Positions 41,985 to 51,364 of a stretch of DNA of 64,000 bases are shown in pieces. The translations under genes were made by a program, and so were the position numbers. Position 1 is the stretch's first letter, and every line of letters begins with the position of its first letter. Source of the DNA: Vicinamibacterales bacterium (GTDB lineage Bacteria > Acidobacteriota > Vicinamibacteria > Vicinamibacterales > UBA2999). Under the pieces are notes generated by a model that saw only the letters and a program-made list of their open reading frames with translations, had not been told where the DNA came from and searched no databases. The stretch covers positions 248,001-312,000 of the forward strand of contig JAWKHS010000006.1 in the NCBI GenBank assembly GCA_041394705.1, written 5' to 3'.

Positions 41985-43481
41985 TCACGCGGCCTTCGCC
42001 ACGGGCGGCGCCAGGCCGTCCAGGGCGACCCGGAAGGTCGATCCGCGGCCCTCTCGGCTCCTGACGCGCAGTGTTCCGGACATCGCCTCGGTCAGCCGCC
42101 GGGCGATGACGAGGCCGAGGCCGACCCCTCGCGACCGTTCTTCCGGGCCGCCAATCTCGGCGAACGGCTGGAACAGCCGCGCACGCACGAGCGCTGGCAG
42201 CCCCGGGCCGGTGTCGTGCACGGTGCAGACGAGGCGCCCAGGCCGGCCCGGAGCGGGCCGCAGGCGCAGCGTCACACGCCCCCGCGCGGTGTAGCGGATC
42301 GCGTTGCCGGCCAGCGTCAGCAGCACCTGCCTGAGGCGGACGGGATCGGCCAGCACGGTCGCGGCCCGCCGGTCGACGACCACGCGGAAATCCACGTCCT
42401 TCGCCGCCGCCTCGGGCCCCAGCGTGGCCTGGAGCTCCTCGCACAGGGCGGCGATGTCGATCGGGACGTGCGTGATCACGAGGCGGCCCGCCTCGAGCTT
42501 CGAGTAATCCAGGATGTCGCCGATCATGGCCGTCAGGCTGCGGCCCGCCTGCACGATGCGGCCGGCGTCGGCGCTCATCGTGGCGTCGTCGCGATCGGCG
42601 AACTCCTGCTGCAGCATCTCGCCGTAGCCGATGATGGCGTTGAGCGGCGTCCTGAGCTCGTGGCTCATCATCGCGAGGAACGCGGACTTGCCGCGGCTCG
42701 AGTCGTCGGCCGCGTCGCGCGCGGCGGCCAGATCCCGGGCAGTCCGCCCGTCGCGTTCGGCGATCTCGGCGGCCGTGGCATTCAGGCGATACAGGACCAG
42801 GCCGGCGGAGACCGACATCACGAAGATCCCGGCTATCGCGACGCGGATGATCCCGAAGAGACCGGAGAGGCGGTCGTCGAGGGCGCGGATCCACATGTCC
42901 GCCTCCACCGCGCCCACGAGCGCGCCCGACGAGTCGAAGAACGGCGCGTACGCCGACATGAAGTGGCGCCCGGGCTCCGTCCAGGTCTCGGAGGAGACGA
43001 AGGGCGCACGTGTCGTCAGCGCGTGCATCAGGTCGGGATCGTCGGCCTCGTACCGCTCGGCCAGCGCCAGCCGCTCGCTCGTGTCCCCCGGTTTCCGGTA
43101 GAGCGTGGCGGCGTCCACGCCGTGCACGACGCCGTGGCGGGTCGGGACGAGCGTGTACAGGTAGAACACGTCGTCGGTGACCCGCTGGAGCGCGGCCAGT
43201 GGCCCGGCGATGCGGAGGTAGTCCGCGCTGCCGTCCTGGCTCGCGCTGGTGAGTCCCCGGTGCACGTCTCCGTCGACGCCGGCCGCCGCGACCTTCGCCA
43301 CCTGGAGCAGTTCGCGCTGTACGCCCTCGATGAGGGCGGCCCGCGAGAAGTAGTACGTCGCGCCCATGGCCAGCGACGAGATCGTGAAGACGACGGCCGC
43401 GCCGAGCAGCGACGCCCGTACCGGGTGCACCTGCCGGAGCGTGATCACCGAGGTGAGCGTCGACGGCGACGGCGTCGTCAC
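41985..43481 (-). CDS. Membrane histidine kinase, second of three tandem paralogues
   Basis: 498 residues from a GTG that overlaps the previous stop (GTGA). It has the same plan as its neighbours: TM1 about 23-45, sensor 46-208, TM2 about 210-231, His274 (MMSHELRTPLNAIIGYGEML), and HATPase_c with LAGNAIRY, DTGPGLP and GVGLGLVIARRL. It is the most diverged copy: the sensor has FYLYTLVPTRHG and DAATLYRKPGD, MWIRALDDR is preserved, and the ATP lid has lost the QVDSSSTR-type segment (FAEIGGPEERSRG). All catalytic boxes look usable. Confidence 0.92.
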   Translation of the reverse strand: MTTPSPSTLTSVITLRQVHPVRASLLGAAVVFTISSLAMGATYYFSRAALIEGVQRELLQVAKVAAAGVDGDVHRGLTSASQDGSADYLRIAGPLAALQRVTDDVFYLYTLVPTRHGVVHGVDAATLYRKPGDTSERLALAERYEADDPDLMHALTTRAPFVSSETWTEPGRHFMSAYAPFFDSSGALVGAVEADMWIRALDDRLSGLFGIIRVAIAGIFVMSVSAGLVLYRLNATAAEIAERDGRTARDLAAARDAADDSSRGKSAFLAMMSHELRTPLNAIIGYGEMLQQEFADRDDATMSADAGRIVQAGRSLTAMIGDILDYSKLEAGRLVITHVPIDIAALCEELQATLGPEAAAKDVDFRVVVDRRAATVLADPVRLRQVLLTLAGNAIRYTARGRVTLRLRPAPGRPGRLVCTVHDTGPGLPALVRARLFQPFAEIGGPEERSRGVGLGLVIARRLTEAMSGTLRVRSREGRGSTFRVALDGLAPPVAKAA

Positions 43482-45019
43482 GCGGCAGCCTCCCCTGCGC
43501 CCGGGCACCCGAGGATTCCGGGCACCGACAGGCGGAACGTCGAGCCGCGGCCTTCGCGGCTGCGGACCTCGAGCGTGCCGCCCATGGCCTCCACCAGCCG
43601 TCGGCTGATGACGAGCCCGAGCCCGGTGCCGCCGGCCGAGCGGGTCAGCGACGCGTCCACCTGCGAGAACGGCTGGAACAGAAGGGCACGCTTGTCGGCG
43701 GGGATCCCCATGCCGGTGTCGTGGACGGTGCAGACGAGCCGCGCGCCGTCGAGCGGCGCGGATCGCAGGCGGACGGTGACCCCGCCGCGGTCGGTGAACT
43801 TCACCGCGTTGCCGATGAGATTGAACAGGATCTGGCGGAATCGCACCGGGTCGGCGACACCCGTCGTCGTCCCGGCCCGCGAGAGATCGAGCCTCAGCGT
43901 GAGGCCTTTGGCGGCCGCGGGCCGGTGGAACAGCGTGACGAGCTCGTCGAGGAGCGTGGCGAAGTCCACCGGCACGGGCGCGAACTCCACGTGCCCCGAT
44001 TCCATCGTCGAGAAATCGAGGATGTCCGAGATGACGGCCGCCAGGTGGTGTCCGGCCTCGCGCACGCGGCTGACGTCGGCCGACAGCGAGGGTTCGTCGC
44101 GCCCGCCCAGCTCCTCGTGCATCAGCTCGCTGTAGCCGACGACCGTGCTGAGCGGCGTCCTGAGCTCGTGGCTCATGATCTCGAGGAACGCCGACTTCGC
44201 CCGGCTCGCCTGCTCGGCGGCGGCGCGGGCCTCGGCGAGCGCGGCGATGGCCGCCCGGTCGCGCACCTCGGCGGCGACCGCGTGCGACCGCAGGCGGAAC
44301 ACCGCGAGGCCGACGAGGAACGCCACCACGACAATGCTGGCCGACGCGGCCAGCGCGATCCGGCGCAACCGCGACATGCGCGCGTCGAGGGCCCGGATCC
44401 ACATGTCCACGCCGACGACGCCGGCGAATTGGCCGCGCGAGTCCCAGAAGGGCGCGTACGCGCTCAGGTAGGTCCGCACCTCCTCCCGCTGCGGCCTCGC
44501 GTTCACGGTCACCGACCGCGTCTCGAGCGCCCGCCGGAACTCGACGTCCGTGCCGCGGTACTCCTCCATCAGGTGGGAGTGCTCCTCGGTGTCGCCGGGA
44601 ATGCGGTAGACCGCGGCGCTGTCGAGCACGTAGCGGATGCGTCCGTCGCGCAGGACGGCGGTGTAGACGTAGATGACGTCATCCGACGCCTGCTGGACGC
44701 GGACGAGCGGCGCCACCGCGCGCCGGTACTCCGGCCCGAGCTCCTGCTCCCGGGAGTCCAAGGAGGCGTGCAGGTCGGCGTCGATGCGGGTGGCCGCGAT
44801 GCGCGCGGTCTGGACGAGTTCGTTCTGCGTGGCCTCGAACTGCCAGCGGCGCGCGGCATCGTAGGTCACGGCCACGCCGGCCGCCGACACGGCCAGGACG
44901 ACGAGGCCGGCGGCTACCGCATCGCTGAGCGGTGTCCGTCCGCCGCGCGTCTCGGTGGTGAGGGCGTGGGGCGGCGGAGTCAGGACGGCCGAGGATTCGG
45001 CCTGGCGGTCGAAGTACAC
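43478..45019 (-). CDS. Membrane histidine kinase, first of three tandem paralogues
   Basis: 513 residues from a GTG at 45019; a later GTG in the first 30 residues is possible because those residues are not conserved. TM1 about 36-55, sensor 56-218 (VIYVYTAVLRDGRIRYVLDS and YLSAYAPFWDSRGQFAGVVG), TM2 about 222-243, His284 (IMSHELRTPLSTVVGYSELM), HATPase_c with LIGNAVKF, DTGMGIP and GTGLGLVISRRL. It leads the three-kinase unit; no response regulator or Hpt gene lies nearby. Confidence 0.92.
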   Translation of the reverse strand: MYFDRQAESSAVLTPPPHALTTETRGGRTPLSDAVAAGLVVLAVSAAGVAVTYDAARRWQFEATQNELVQTARIAATRIDADLHASLDSREQELGPEYRRAVAPLVRVQQASDDVIYVYTAVLRDGRIRYVLDSAAVYRIPGDTEEHSHLMEEYRGTDVEFRRALETRSVTVNARPQREEVRTYLSAYAPFWDSRGQFAGVVGVDMWIRALDARMSRLRRIALAASASIVVVAFLVGLAVFRLRSHAVAAEVRDRAAIAALAEARAAAEQASRAKSAFLEIMSHELRTPLSTVVGYSELMHEELGGRDEPSLSADVSRVREAGHHLAAVISDILDFSTMESGHVEFAPVPVDFATLLDELVTLFHRPAAAKGLTLRLDLSRAGTTTGVADPVRFRQILFNLIGNAVKFTDRGGVTVRLRSAPLDGARLVCTVHDTGMGIPADKRALLFQPFSQVDASLTRSAGGTGLGLVISRRLVEAMGGTLEVRSREGRGSTFRLSVPGILGCPGAGEAAA

Positions 45020-45187
45020 GAGGAGGCCATCCCTGGTATCGGCCCTGCGGCCCCGTGGCGGGAGCCGACACGCCTTTGGCGTGACGGCGTCAGACGACCG
45101 GCAGGCAGCCAGCCGCCGATTCGTGCAGATTGGGAAGGAGGGCGCCGACGGGATGCGCGGCGGGGCCTCGGGGCCCCGCCCACAGGG

Positions 45188-46132
45188 TCAGCGGCCGAGG
45201 CGCACGAGGAACTCGGCCGCTTCGTAGATGGCGGGCAGTCCGGAAACGGCCGCCGCCACGGTCAGCGGCAGGGCGGCCATCGTGAGCCCCCGGAGCGGCC
45301 GGCCGGGCCGGCCGGGCGGCTCGAGCAGGCGGAGCACCCGGGCTTCGAGGCTCCCGCGCCCGAGGAACGCGCTCATCGCCAGCGGCGACGCTTCGGCCGA
45401 GGCGACCGCGAGCCGCGCGACCTTGGTGAGGGCCCGCGCCAGGATGGCGCCCTTCCCGCCCGCCCGGGCCTGCAGGTCCGCCGCTTCTTCCATCGTGGCG
45501 TCCCACACGCGTTCCAGCCGGCCGACGGCCGGGCCGAACGCCGGGGTCAGGGCGACGAGCATCCGCAGGAGGTTGTCGTGCTCGGCGACGTGCGCGCGCT
45601 CGTGGGCCGCGACGGCCTCCATCTCCGGCTCGCTGCAGGTACTGAGCACGTCGGCCGACACGAAGAGCTCGGCGCGGCGGACCCCCACGACGGCAACGAC
45701 CGGGAACGGCGTCTGCACCACCCAGGCGGGCCCGTCCCACCCACGCACCGCGGCGGGCGCGGCGGCGTTCCGCCATGTCCGGGCAACCTCGGTCGTGGCA
45801 CGCGCCGTCCGCCAGCCACGGACGGCGACGAGCGTCGTCAGGGCCACGCCGACGGCGGCCAGCGCCGGGAGCGCGATGCCGATCGACTCGGAGCCGGAGC
45901 GGGGCTCGAAGCTCCAGAAGGCGAGCTGGACCAGCGGGGTGAAGACGACGGTGACGCTGAGCGGGGCCAGGCGCGCCTGCGCGAGCAAGCCCGCCCGCGT
46001 GCGCACGCCGAGCCTCGCCCACCAGCCCAGGCGGGTCAGGTGCTCCACCGCCGCGATGACGACGCTGCCCGCCGCGGCCGCGAGCGCGAGCGAGGCGAAG
46101 CCCAGGCAGAAGGCGATCGCCGCCGGCGTCAC
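45188..46132 (-). CDS. M56/BlaR1-like membrane metallopeptidase
   Basis: 314 residues from a GTG that overlaps the BlaI stop (GTGA). Membrane helices are at about 5-30, 57-75, 88-105 and near 285-305, with a cytoplasmic protease domain between. The zinc motif is HERAHVAEHDN (His177, Glu178, His181). Unlike BlaR1/MecR1 there is no C-terminal penicillin-binding sensor. In the known system the protease cleaves its BlaI partner when the signal arrives; the signal here is unknown. Confidence 0.9.
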   Translation of the reverse strand: MTPAAIAFCLGFASLALAAAAGSVVIAAVEHLTRLGWWARLGVRTRAGLLAQARLAPLSVTVVFTPLVQLAFWSFEPRSGSESIGIALPALAAVGVALTTLVAVRGWRTARATTEVARTWRNAAAPAAVRGWDGPAWVVQTPFPVVAVVGVRRAELFVSADVLSTCSEPEMEAVAAHERAHVAEHDNLLRMLVALTPAFGPAVGRLERVWDATMEEAADLQARAGGKGAILARALTKVARLAVASAEASPLAMSAFLGRGSLEARVLRLLEPPGRPGRPLRGLTMAALPLTVAAAVSGLPAIYEAAEFLVRLGR

Positions 46133-46551
46133 GACTGTTCCTCCGGACGGCCGTGCTCCCGGATGAGCGCGTCGAGCGCGTCGAGGACGTCCTTGTCCTC
46201 GCGGCGCACGGCGTCCACGAAGAACGAGACGACGGGCCGCAGGTTCGTGGCACGGGGCCCGAGAATCGCGGCCAGGGCGTCGCCGGCGACGCTCGACAGC
46301 AGGTGCTCGCGGGTGAGCCGCGGCTCGTAGACGAAGCGCCGCCCCGACTTCACGCGCGCCAGCACGCCCTTCCGGTGCAGGCGATCCAGCGTGGTCATGA
46401 GCGTCGTGTACGCGACGCCGGCGAAGTCCGGCGCCAGGTCGCGCACCGTCGCGGCGGCGCCGCGCGACCACAGGTTGTCGAGCACCCTGAGCTCGAGCGT
46501 GCCGAAGACGCGCTCGAGGGGATCCGAGGGTGAGAGCGGAGGCATGTTCAT
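46129..46551 (-). CDS. BlaI/MecI/CopY-family repressor
   Basis: A 140-residue winged-helix repressor: LERVFGTLELRVLDNLWSRG (12-31), recognition region FAGVAYTTLMTTLDRLHRKG (about 43-62) and a C-terminal dimerisation helix pair. It is paired and translationally coupled with the M56 protease. Likely targets are this pair and perhaps other genes, since BlaI-type regulators in Acidobacteria are numerous. I see no clear TACAnnTGTA operator immediately upstream. Confidence 0.93.
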   Translation of the reverse strand: MNMPPLSPSDPLERVFGTLELRVLDNLWSRGAAATVRDLAPDFAGVAYTTLMTTLDRLHRKGVLARVKSGRRFVYEPRLTREHLLSSVAGDALAAILGPRATNLRPVVSFFVDAVRREDKDVLDALDALIREHGRPEEQS

Positions 46552-46562
46552 GGCGAGTCACC

Positions 46563-46584
46563 GGCGCCGGGATCGCCCGGCGCC
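46563..46584 (-). terminator. Hairpin between the TonB receptor gene and blaI
   Basis: GGCGCCGGG / CCCGGCGCC, a 9-bp stem with an ATCG loop, in the 43-bp gap. No T-tract, so it may attenuate rather than end transcription. Confidence 0.45.
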
Positions 46585-46594
46585 GCCTGGGTCC

Positions 46595-49477
46595 TCAGAA
46601 CACGAATCGGAATCCGATCTGGAGCTGCCGCTGCTCGTAGCCGCCGGTCGGCGTCAACTGGTCGCCGCTCGATGGCACCGTGCCGGTGGGGAGCCCGGTG
46701 GCGCGGTCCACCGCGATGGCGGTGCCGGTCACGCTCGACCACTGCACCGTGTTGAACAGGTTCTTCACCTCGGCGATGACCTCGGCCTTGCGCGACCCGC
46801 CGACCGACACCTGGCGCGACAGGCGCAGATCCACGTTGTAGCGCGCGGGGAGGTTCAGCGAGTTGCGGCCGACGCCGGCGGGCCGGTCGCTGTTGATGCC
46901 GTCGTTGTTGATCTCGCCGGGATTCGCACGCAGGCCGACCGGCACGCCGCTGGCGAACTGCATTGCGACACCGACGATCGTGCCGTTGACCAGGCCGCGG
47001 GCGATCGCGCCGCCGCCGTCGATCGAAGGCCGTGCCACGATGCTGCCGACGAAGGTGTGCCGCTGGTCGAGCAGCGTCGGGCCCTTGTCGAAGTCGAGGC
47101 TCTCCGGGTTCGTGCGGCCCGCGTCGCCGGTCACCGAGAGCACGCCCGTGATGGGGGCGTTGTCCACGGCCTTGCCCAGCGTGTACGAGAAGTCGAACTG
47201 CACGCCGCGCAGGTTGCGTCCCGTGATCTGCGCGGTGAGGTTCTTGTAGGTCGAGTTCCCGAGCGACTCCACCTCGCTGATCACGTTGTAGCGGGGATCC
47301 ACGCGGGTGCTCGCATTGACCGCCGTGCTGTACACCGGCCGGCCGTCGGCCAGACGACCCGTCGGGTTCAGCAGGTTGATGTTGCTGATCACGGGCAGGT
47401 TGTAGCCCTTCGAGTAGGACACGCCGACGGACGCGGCGAAGTGCTCGTCGAGCTGGCGCTCGAGCTGGAGGTTGTTCTGCCAGTTCGAGGCGACCTGGAA
47501 GTCACGCGAGACGGTGGTGAGCGCGTTCGGCGTGGCGCCGGCGCCGCTGGACAGCACGCCGGGGAAGGCGGGCGCGCCGGGCGTGGCCGGCTGGAACGAG
47601 GCGGACGCCCGCCGGTTCGTGCCGTCGTTGATGAGCGTCTGCTCGTAGCTGGCGAGGAGCGCCTGGTCGTACATCAGGCCGGTGTTGGCCCGGAGCACGG
47701 TGCGCCGATCGTCGCCGAGCGTCCAGACGACGCCGAGCCGCGGCGCGAAGTTGTTCTTGTCGATCACGAAGTCGCGCGACGTCTCGAACGGCGAGTTCGG
47801 GTCGGCCGCCGGCACGTCGTACAGGTCGTAGCGGACGCCGTACAGGACCTTGAAGGAGTCCGACAGGCGCCAGTCGTCCTGCAGGAAGAACCCGTAGAGG
47901 TTCGACGAGAAATCCAGGTTCGGCTCGCCGAAGTACTGCGTGAAGGTGTTGTAGCCGAAGCGGTTCGTGCCGTTGGCCGCGGCCTGGTACGCCGCGACGC
48001 TGGGGAAGGTGTAGAGCTGGAACGCGACGCTCGTGCGGGTGTCCGCCACGTGCTGGATGTCGAACCCGGCCTTGTAGGAATGGTCGCCGCGCAGCCATGT
48101 CAGGCTGTTGTTCAGCTGGGCGACGTCCTGCGTGAACCCGAAGCCGGCATCGGTGAGGCTCGCGATCGGCCCGCCGAAGTTCGCGACGTTGGCGATGTTG
48201 ATCGCCGGGCCGGTGCCGGCCTGCGACCCCGGAGCGCGGCTCTGCGCGCGCGTCGCGTACTGCAGGCGCAGCTCGTTGAGGAGCGTGGGCCTGAGCGTGG
48301 ACACCAGCTGCAGCGCGGTGGAGTGCTGACGGTCGGTGAAGTCCGTCGCGCGCTGCACGGACCCAATCCCGCCGCCCACGTTGTTGGTGATGAAGTTGTC
48401 GAAGAAGATGTAGCGGAACGACAGCCGGTTGGACCCGTTCAGCTGGTGGTCGAGCTTGCCGATGGCGAACTCGGTGTTCAGGGCCGCCGGCATGTAGGCG
48501 GGCTCGTTCAGGCCGAGGGCGGCCTGGTTCGCCGCCGTGATCGTGATGACGCGGCCCCCCGACAGGTCGCGCTCGGTGTGCTCGTATCCGGCGAAGAAGT
48601 GGGTGCGATCGCGCACGATGGGCCCGCCGATGTCCACGGTGTAGACGTTGACGTCCGTCGGCGGCTTGCCGCGCGACTTGTCACTGGTGAAGAACGGATA
48701 CGCCGCGAACGCCTTGCGCTGGAAGCGGTAGCTGCCCTGCCCCTTGAAGGTGTTGGTGCCCGACGGCGTGATCGCGTTGTAGATGAGGCCCATCGTCTGG
48801 CCGAACTCGGGGGCGTAGCCCGTCGTGACGACCTTGACCTCGCGAATCATCACCTCGGACATCGGCATCTGACGGAGGCCGGCGCGGTCCTTCTGGGTGT
48901 TGTTGCTGCCGTCGATCTGGTAGTTGATGCGCATGAGCGCGCCGTTCGACGTGATGCGCGGCACGCCGAACTCCTGGTTCTCGAAGCCCACGACGCCGGG
49001 CTGCAGCAGGGCGAAGTTGTACGGGTTGCGAGAGGTCAGCGGAAGGGTCTTGATCTCGGCCTCGGTCAGCGTCCTGCCGCCCTCGATCTTGCCGAGATCC
49101 ACGAGCGGCGCGGCGGCGGTGACCGAGATGGTCTCGGTGACGGCGCCGACGCCGAGCTTCAGGCTGATGACGGCCGTCTGGCCGGCGGAGATGGCGATGC
49201 CGCTTTGTTCGAGCTTCTTGAACCCCTGGAGCTCCGCGTCCACGCGGTAGGTGCCCAACGGCAGCAGGGGCGCGCGGTAGAGGCCGCTCTCGTTGGTCAC
49301 GACGACGCGGGTGTCGCCCGTGTCGAGGTTGGTGATCGTGACGGTGACGCCCGGCAGGACCGCGCCGGACTCGTCGGTGATCACGCCTTCGATCGAGCCG
49401 TTGATGGCGGTGGACTGCGCCGCGGCCGGCAGGGCGGCCAGGGCAGTCAGGATGAACGCGAACAGGAGCCGACGCAT
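46595..49477 (-). CDS. Oar-like TonB-dependent receptor with CarboxypepD_reg domain
   Basis: 960 residues. Signal peptide 1-20 (PAAAQ), a carboxypeptidase-regulatory-like Ig domain (about 25-110: GVITDESGAVLPGVTVTITN), a plug-like region (about 120-220, with VVTTGYAPEFGQTMG) and a beta-barrel ending in a terminal aromatic residue (QLQIGFRFVF). Proteins of this type transport or secrete large substrates through the outer membrane. The gene has a promoter, an operator-like palindrome and a GGAGG ribosome site, and is followed 43 bp later by blaI-M56 on the same strand. Confidence 0.92.
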   Translation of the reverse strand: MRRLLFAFILTALAALPAAAQSTAINGSIEGVITDESGAVLPGVTVTITNLDTGDTRVVVTNESGLYRAPLLPLGTYRVDAELQGFKKLEQSGIAISAGQTAVISLKLGVGAVTETISVTAAAPLVDLGKIEGGRTLTEAEIKTLPLTSRNPYNFALLQPGVVGFENQEFGVPRITSNGALMRINYQIDGSNNTQKDRAGLRQMPMSEVMIREVKVVTTGYAPEFGQTMGLIYNAITPSGTNTFKGQGSYRFQRKAFAAYPFFTSDKSRGKPPTDVNVYTVDIGGPIVRDRTHFFAGYEHTERDLSGGRVITITAANQAALGLNEPAYMPAALNTEFAIGKLDHQLNGSNRLSFRYIFFDNFITNNVGGGIGSVQRATDFTDRQHSTALQLVSTLRPTLLNELRLQYATRAQSRAPGSQAGTGPAINIANVANFGGPIASLTDAGFGFTQDVAQLNNSLTWLRGDHSYKAGFDIQHVADTRTSVAFQLYTFPSVAAYQAAANGTNRFGYNTFTQYFGEPNLDFSSNLYGFFLQDDWRLSDSFKVLYGVRYDLYDVPAADPNSPFETSRDFVIDKNNFAPRLGVVWTLGDDRRTVLRANTGLMYDQALLASYEQTLINDGTNRRASASFQPATPGAPAFPGVLSSGAGATPNALTTVSRDFQVASNWQNNLQLERQLDEHFAASVGVSYSKGYNLPVISNINLLNPTGRLADGRPVYSTAVNASTRVDPRYNVISEVESLGNSTYKNLTAQITGRNLRGVQFDFSYTLGKAVDNAPITGVLSVTGDAGRTNPESLDFDKGPTLLDQRHTFVGSIVARPSIDGGGAIARGLVNGTIVGVAMQFASGVPVGLRANPGEINNDGINSDRPAGVGRNSLNLPARYNVDLRLSRQVSVGGSRKAEVIAEVKNLFNTVQWSSVTGTAIAVDRATGLPTGTVPSSGDQLTPTGGYEQRQLQIGFRFVF

Positions 49478-49493
49478 GGGGTGAGTGCCTCCA

Positions 49494-49509
49494 ACACCAC
49501 GAGTGGTGT
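49494..49509. promoter_or_regulatory. Palindrome in the TonB-receptor leader
   Basis: ACACCAC-GA-GTGGTGT, perfect 7-bp arms, lying 17-32 nt before the ATG and about 10 nt after the -10. It could be an operator or a 5'-UTR hairpin just ahead of the ribosome site. Confidence 0.5.
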
Positions 49510-49519
49510 GCAAAGAGGC

Positions 49520-49548
49520 AGTATACCCCTCAGTCCCGAGCGGGTCAG
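49520..49548 (-). promoter_or_regulatory. Promoter of the TonB-dependent receptor
   Basis: Minus strand: CTGACC (49543-49548), a 17-bp spacer, then TATACT (49520-49525). Good -10 and acceptable -35, giving a leader of about 35 nt with GGAGG before the ATG. Confidence 0.6.
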
Positions 49549-49594
49549 CGCCCCGCGGCTCCTTCCGTCGTCAGCCTGGGCACGTTCGTCACTC

Positions 49595-51364
49595 CTACGG
49601 CACGACCACCGTCACTTCTGCACACGCTGGTCCCATCGTCGCGCCGTTCATGGCCACGACGCGCACGTAGTAGGTGCCGCTCGGAACGCCGCTGCCCCCC
49701 AGCGCCGTCCCGGACACCGGGACCTGGTAGGTGCTGGCGCCGGGCGCATGCCCCGCGAGGAGGAGGTAGCCCGTGGGCGTGGGCCCCGTCGCCGGAGGCT
49801 GCCACGCCAGGCTCACCATGCCGCCCGCGCCGGCCGAGCCGGTGAGGTTCATGGGCGCGGCCGGAGGCGGCGAGCTGCCGTCCACGACGATCGCCACGTC
49901 CGCCGACGGCGTGCTGCTGCCCGAGGCGTTGGTCGCGACGACGCGCACGTAGTAGACGCCCATCGGGACGCTCGCCGCCGTCACCGCGGTGGCCGAGAAC
50001 GGATACATGCCGACGTTGGACGCGCCCGGCGCGGTGCCCGCATACAGGCGGTAGCCTGTGGCGGCGCCGCCGGTCGTCGGGGCGTTCCACGCGATCGTCA
50101 CCGTGGCGCCGGTCACCGTCGCGTGCAGACCGCCAGGCGTGCCGGGCGGCGTGACGGGCGGCGGAGGCGGCTGGCCGGCTCCGGGATACACGGCCGCCAC
50201 GGCGGCGAGATCGTCGGACTGCAGCGGCAGGCCCGTCGTGCGGCTGAAGCACGACGACGAGATCGACGGCGCCATGAGCGCGGGACGCGCCGACGTGTGG
50301 CCGAAGCCCACGGCGTGGCCGAGCTCGTGCGTCAGCATGTCCTCGTAGCAGCCGGTCGTGAAGCTCGAGAACTTCGACGTCGCGTTGTCCACCACGACCA
50401 TGCCCTTGAGGATCTTCCAGTAGGCGGTGCCGTTCACGGTGCGCACGTCGGTGGCCGAGTAGTACACGCCGCCGATGGCGAGCACGGAGCTGGCATCCGA
50501 GATCTCGCCGCAGGGATCGTCGTAGGTCACCGAGATCCGGCCGTCGTACTCGGTGTTCGAGAAGCAGCGCGGGCCGCGGACCACGCCGGTCTGCAGGCGC
50601 AGCGATCCGGCGGCGCTCCAGGCGGCGAGGGCGTTGGACAACTGCTGCAGCCCGCCGCCGGGCATCATCGAGAAGCCGCCGGCCTCGGTGTCCACGTTGA
50701 CGGGCGTGTTCGTGTCGGCCTCGTGCCAGCGTGCGGGCGTGGACGAGAGGAGCGTGAAGGACGGCCCCGGCCGGCCGGCCGGCGGCGCCGGCACCGGCGG
50801 CGCCACGACGGCACCGGCGGCCGTGGCCTGCGAGCCCACGAGCGCGACCAGCGCGTCGAGCGCCGCACGCGTGCGGTACTCGCGCCCGACGACCACGGTG
50901 GGATCGTTGCCGTGCAGCTGGCGGTTCGCCGCGACGGCGGGATCGGCGCCGCCGGACAGCGTCCACTTGCCGCGTTCGAGACCGGAGACCGACAGCGTGC
51001 GATCGCGCGGGCGCACGTCGAGGAACACGAGCACCTCTTCGCCGACCTCGAACTGCGCCTGGCCGCCGACGACGAACGCCGTGTCGCCCACGACGCCGCC
51101 GAGCTGCTTCACGACGACCTGCACCGGCACGCCGTCGAGTCCCCACGATCGCGAGACCGCGATGGTGACGTAGGTGTAGATGGCGCCGGCCTCGTCGTCC
51201 CAGCTGGACGTCGCGGCGACGACCTGGCCCTCGACGGCCGCGGCGCTCGTGCGCGCGAGCACGTCATCGGACACGGATTGGACGGACGCGAAGGCGTGCG
51301 CCGGCCACGACAGCGCGAGGCCGGCGACCGCTACGGCGAAGACGCGATTCAGCAGGTGTCGCAC
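49595..51364 (-). CDS. Secreted matrixin-like metalloprotease with fibronectin-type repeats
   Basis: 589 residues from the GTG at 51364 (signal peptide about 1-26, AFAS). A metzincin zinc site HELGHAVGFGH (His346, Glu347, His350, His356) is followed by ALMAPSIS, a plausible Met-turn. The protease core covers about 210-390, preceded by an N-terminal beta domain (about 28-170). A Pro-rich linker leads to two fibronectin-III-like domains with paired motifs (GYRLYAGTAPGASN, GYLLLAGHAPGAST) and repeated VPxGxYYVRVVAxN ends. Probably an extracellular protease. Confidence 0.88.
   Translation of the reverse strand: MRHLLNRVFAVAVAGLALSWPAHAFASVQSVSDDVLARTSAAAVEGQVVAATSSWDDEAGAIYTYVTIAVSRSWGLDGVPVQVVVKQLGGVVGDTAFVVGGQAQFEVGEEVLVFLDVRPRDRTLSVSGLERGKWTLSGGADPAVAANRQLHGNDPTVVVGREYRTRAALDALVALVGSQATAAGAVVAPPVPAPPAGRPGPSFTLLSSTPARWHEADTNTPVNVDTEAGGFSMMPGGGLQQLSNALAAWSAAGSLRLQTGVVRGPRCFSNTEYDGRISVTYDDPCGEISDASSVLAIGGVYYSATDVRTVNGTAYWKILKGMVVVDNATSKFSSFTTGCYEDMLTHELGHAVGFGHTSARPALMAPSISSSCFSRTTGLPLQSDDLAAVAAVYPGAGQPPPPPVTPPGTPGGLHATVTGATVTIAWNAPTTGGAATGYRLYAGTAPGASNVGMYPFSATAVTAASVPMGVYYVRVVATNASGSSTPSADVAIVVDGSSPPPAAPMNLTGSAGAGGMVSLAWQPPATGPTPTGYLLLAGHAPGASTYQVPVSGTALGGSGVPSGTYYVRVVAMNGATMGPACAEVTVVVP

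Noticed and set aside
37747..42294. A 1,515-codon open frame on the plus strand opposite the PIG-L protein and the tandem kinases.
   Set aside because: Composition is typical of antisense translation in GC-rich DNA; the genes on the other strand are certain.
41985..43481. The middle tandem kinase as a pseudo-kinase.
   Set aside because: Its H box, N box, DTGPGLP and GLGL motifs are all present; only the ATP lid differs.
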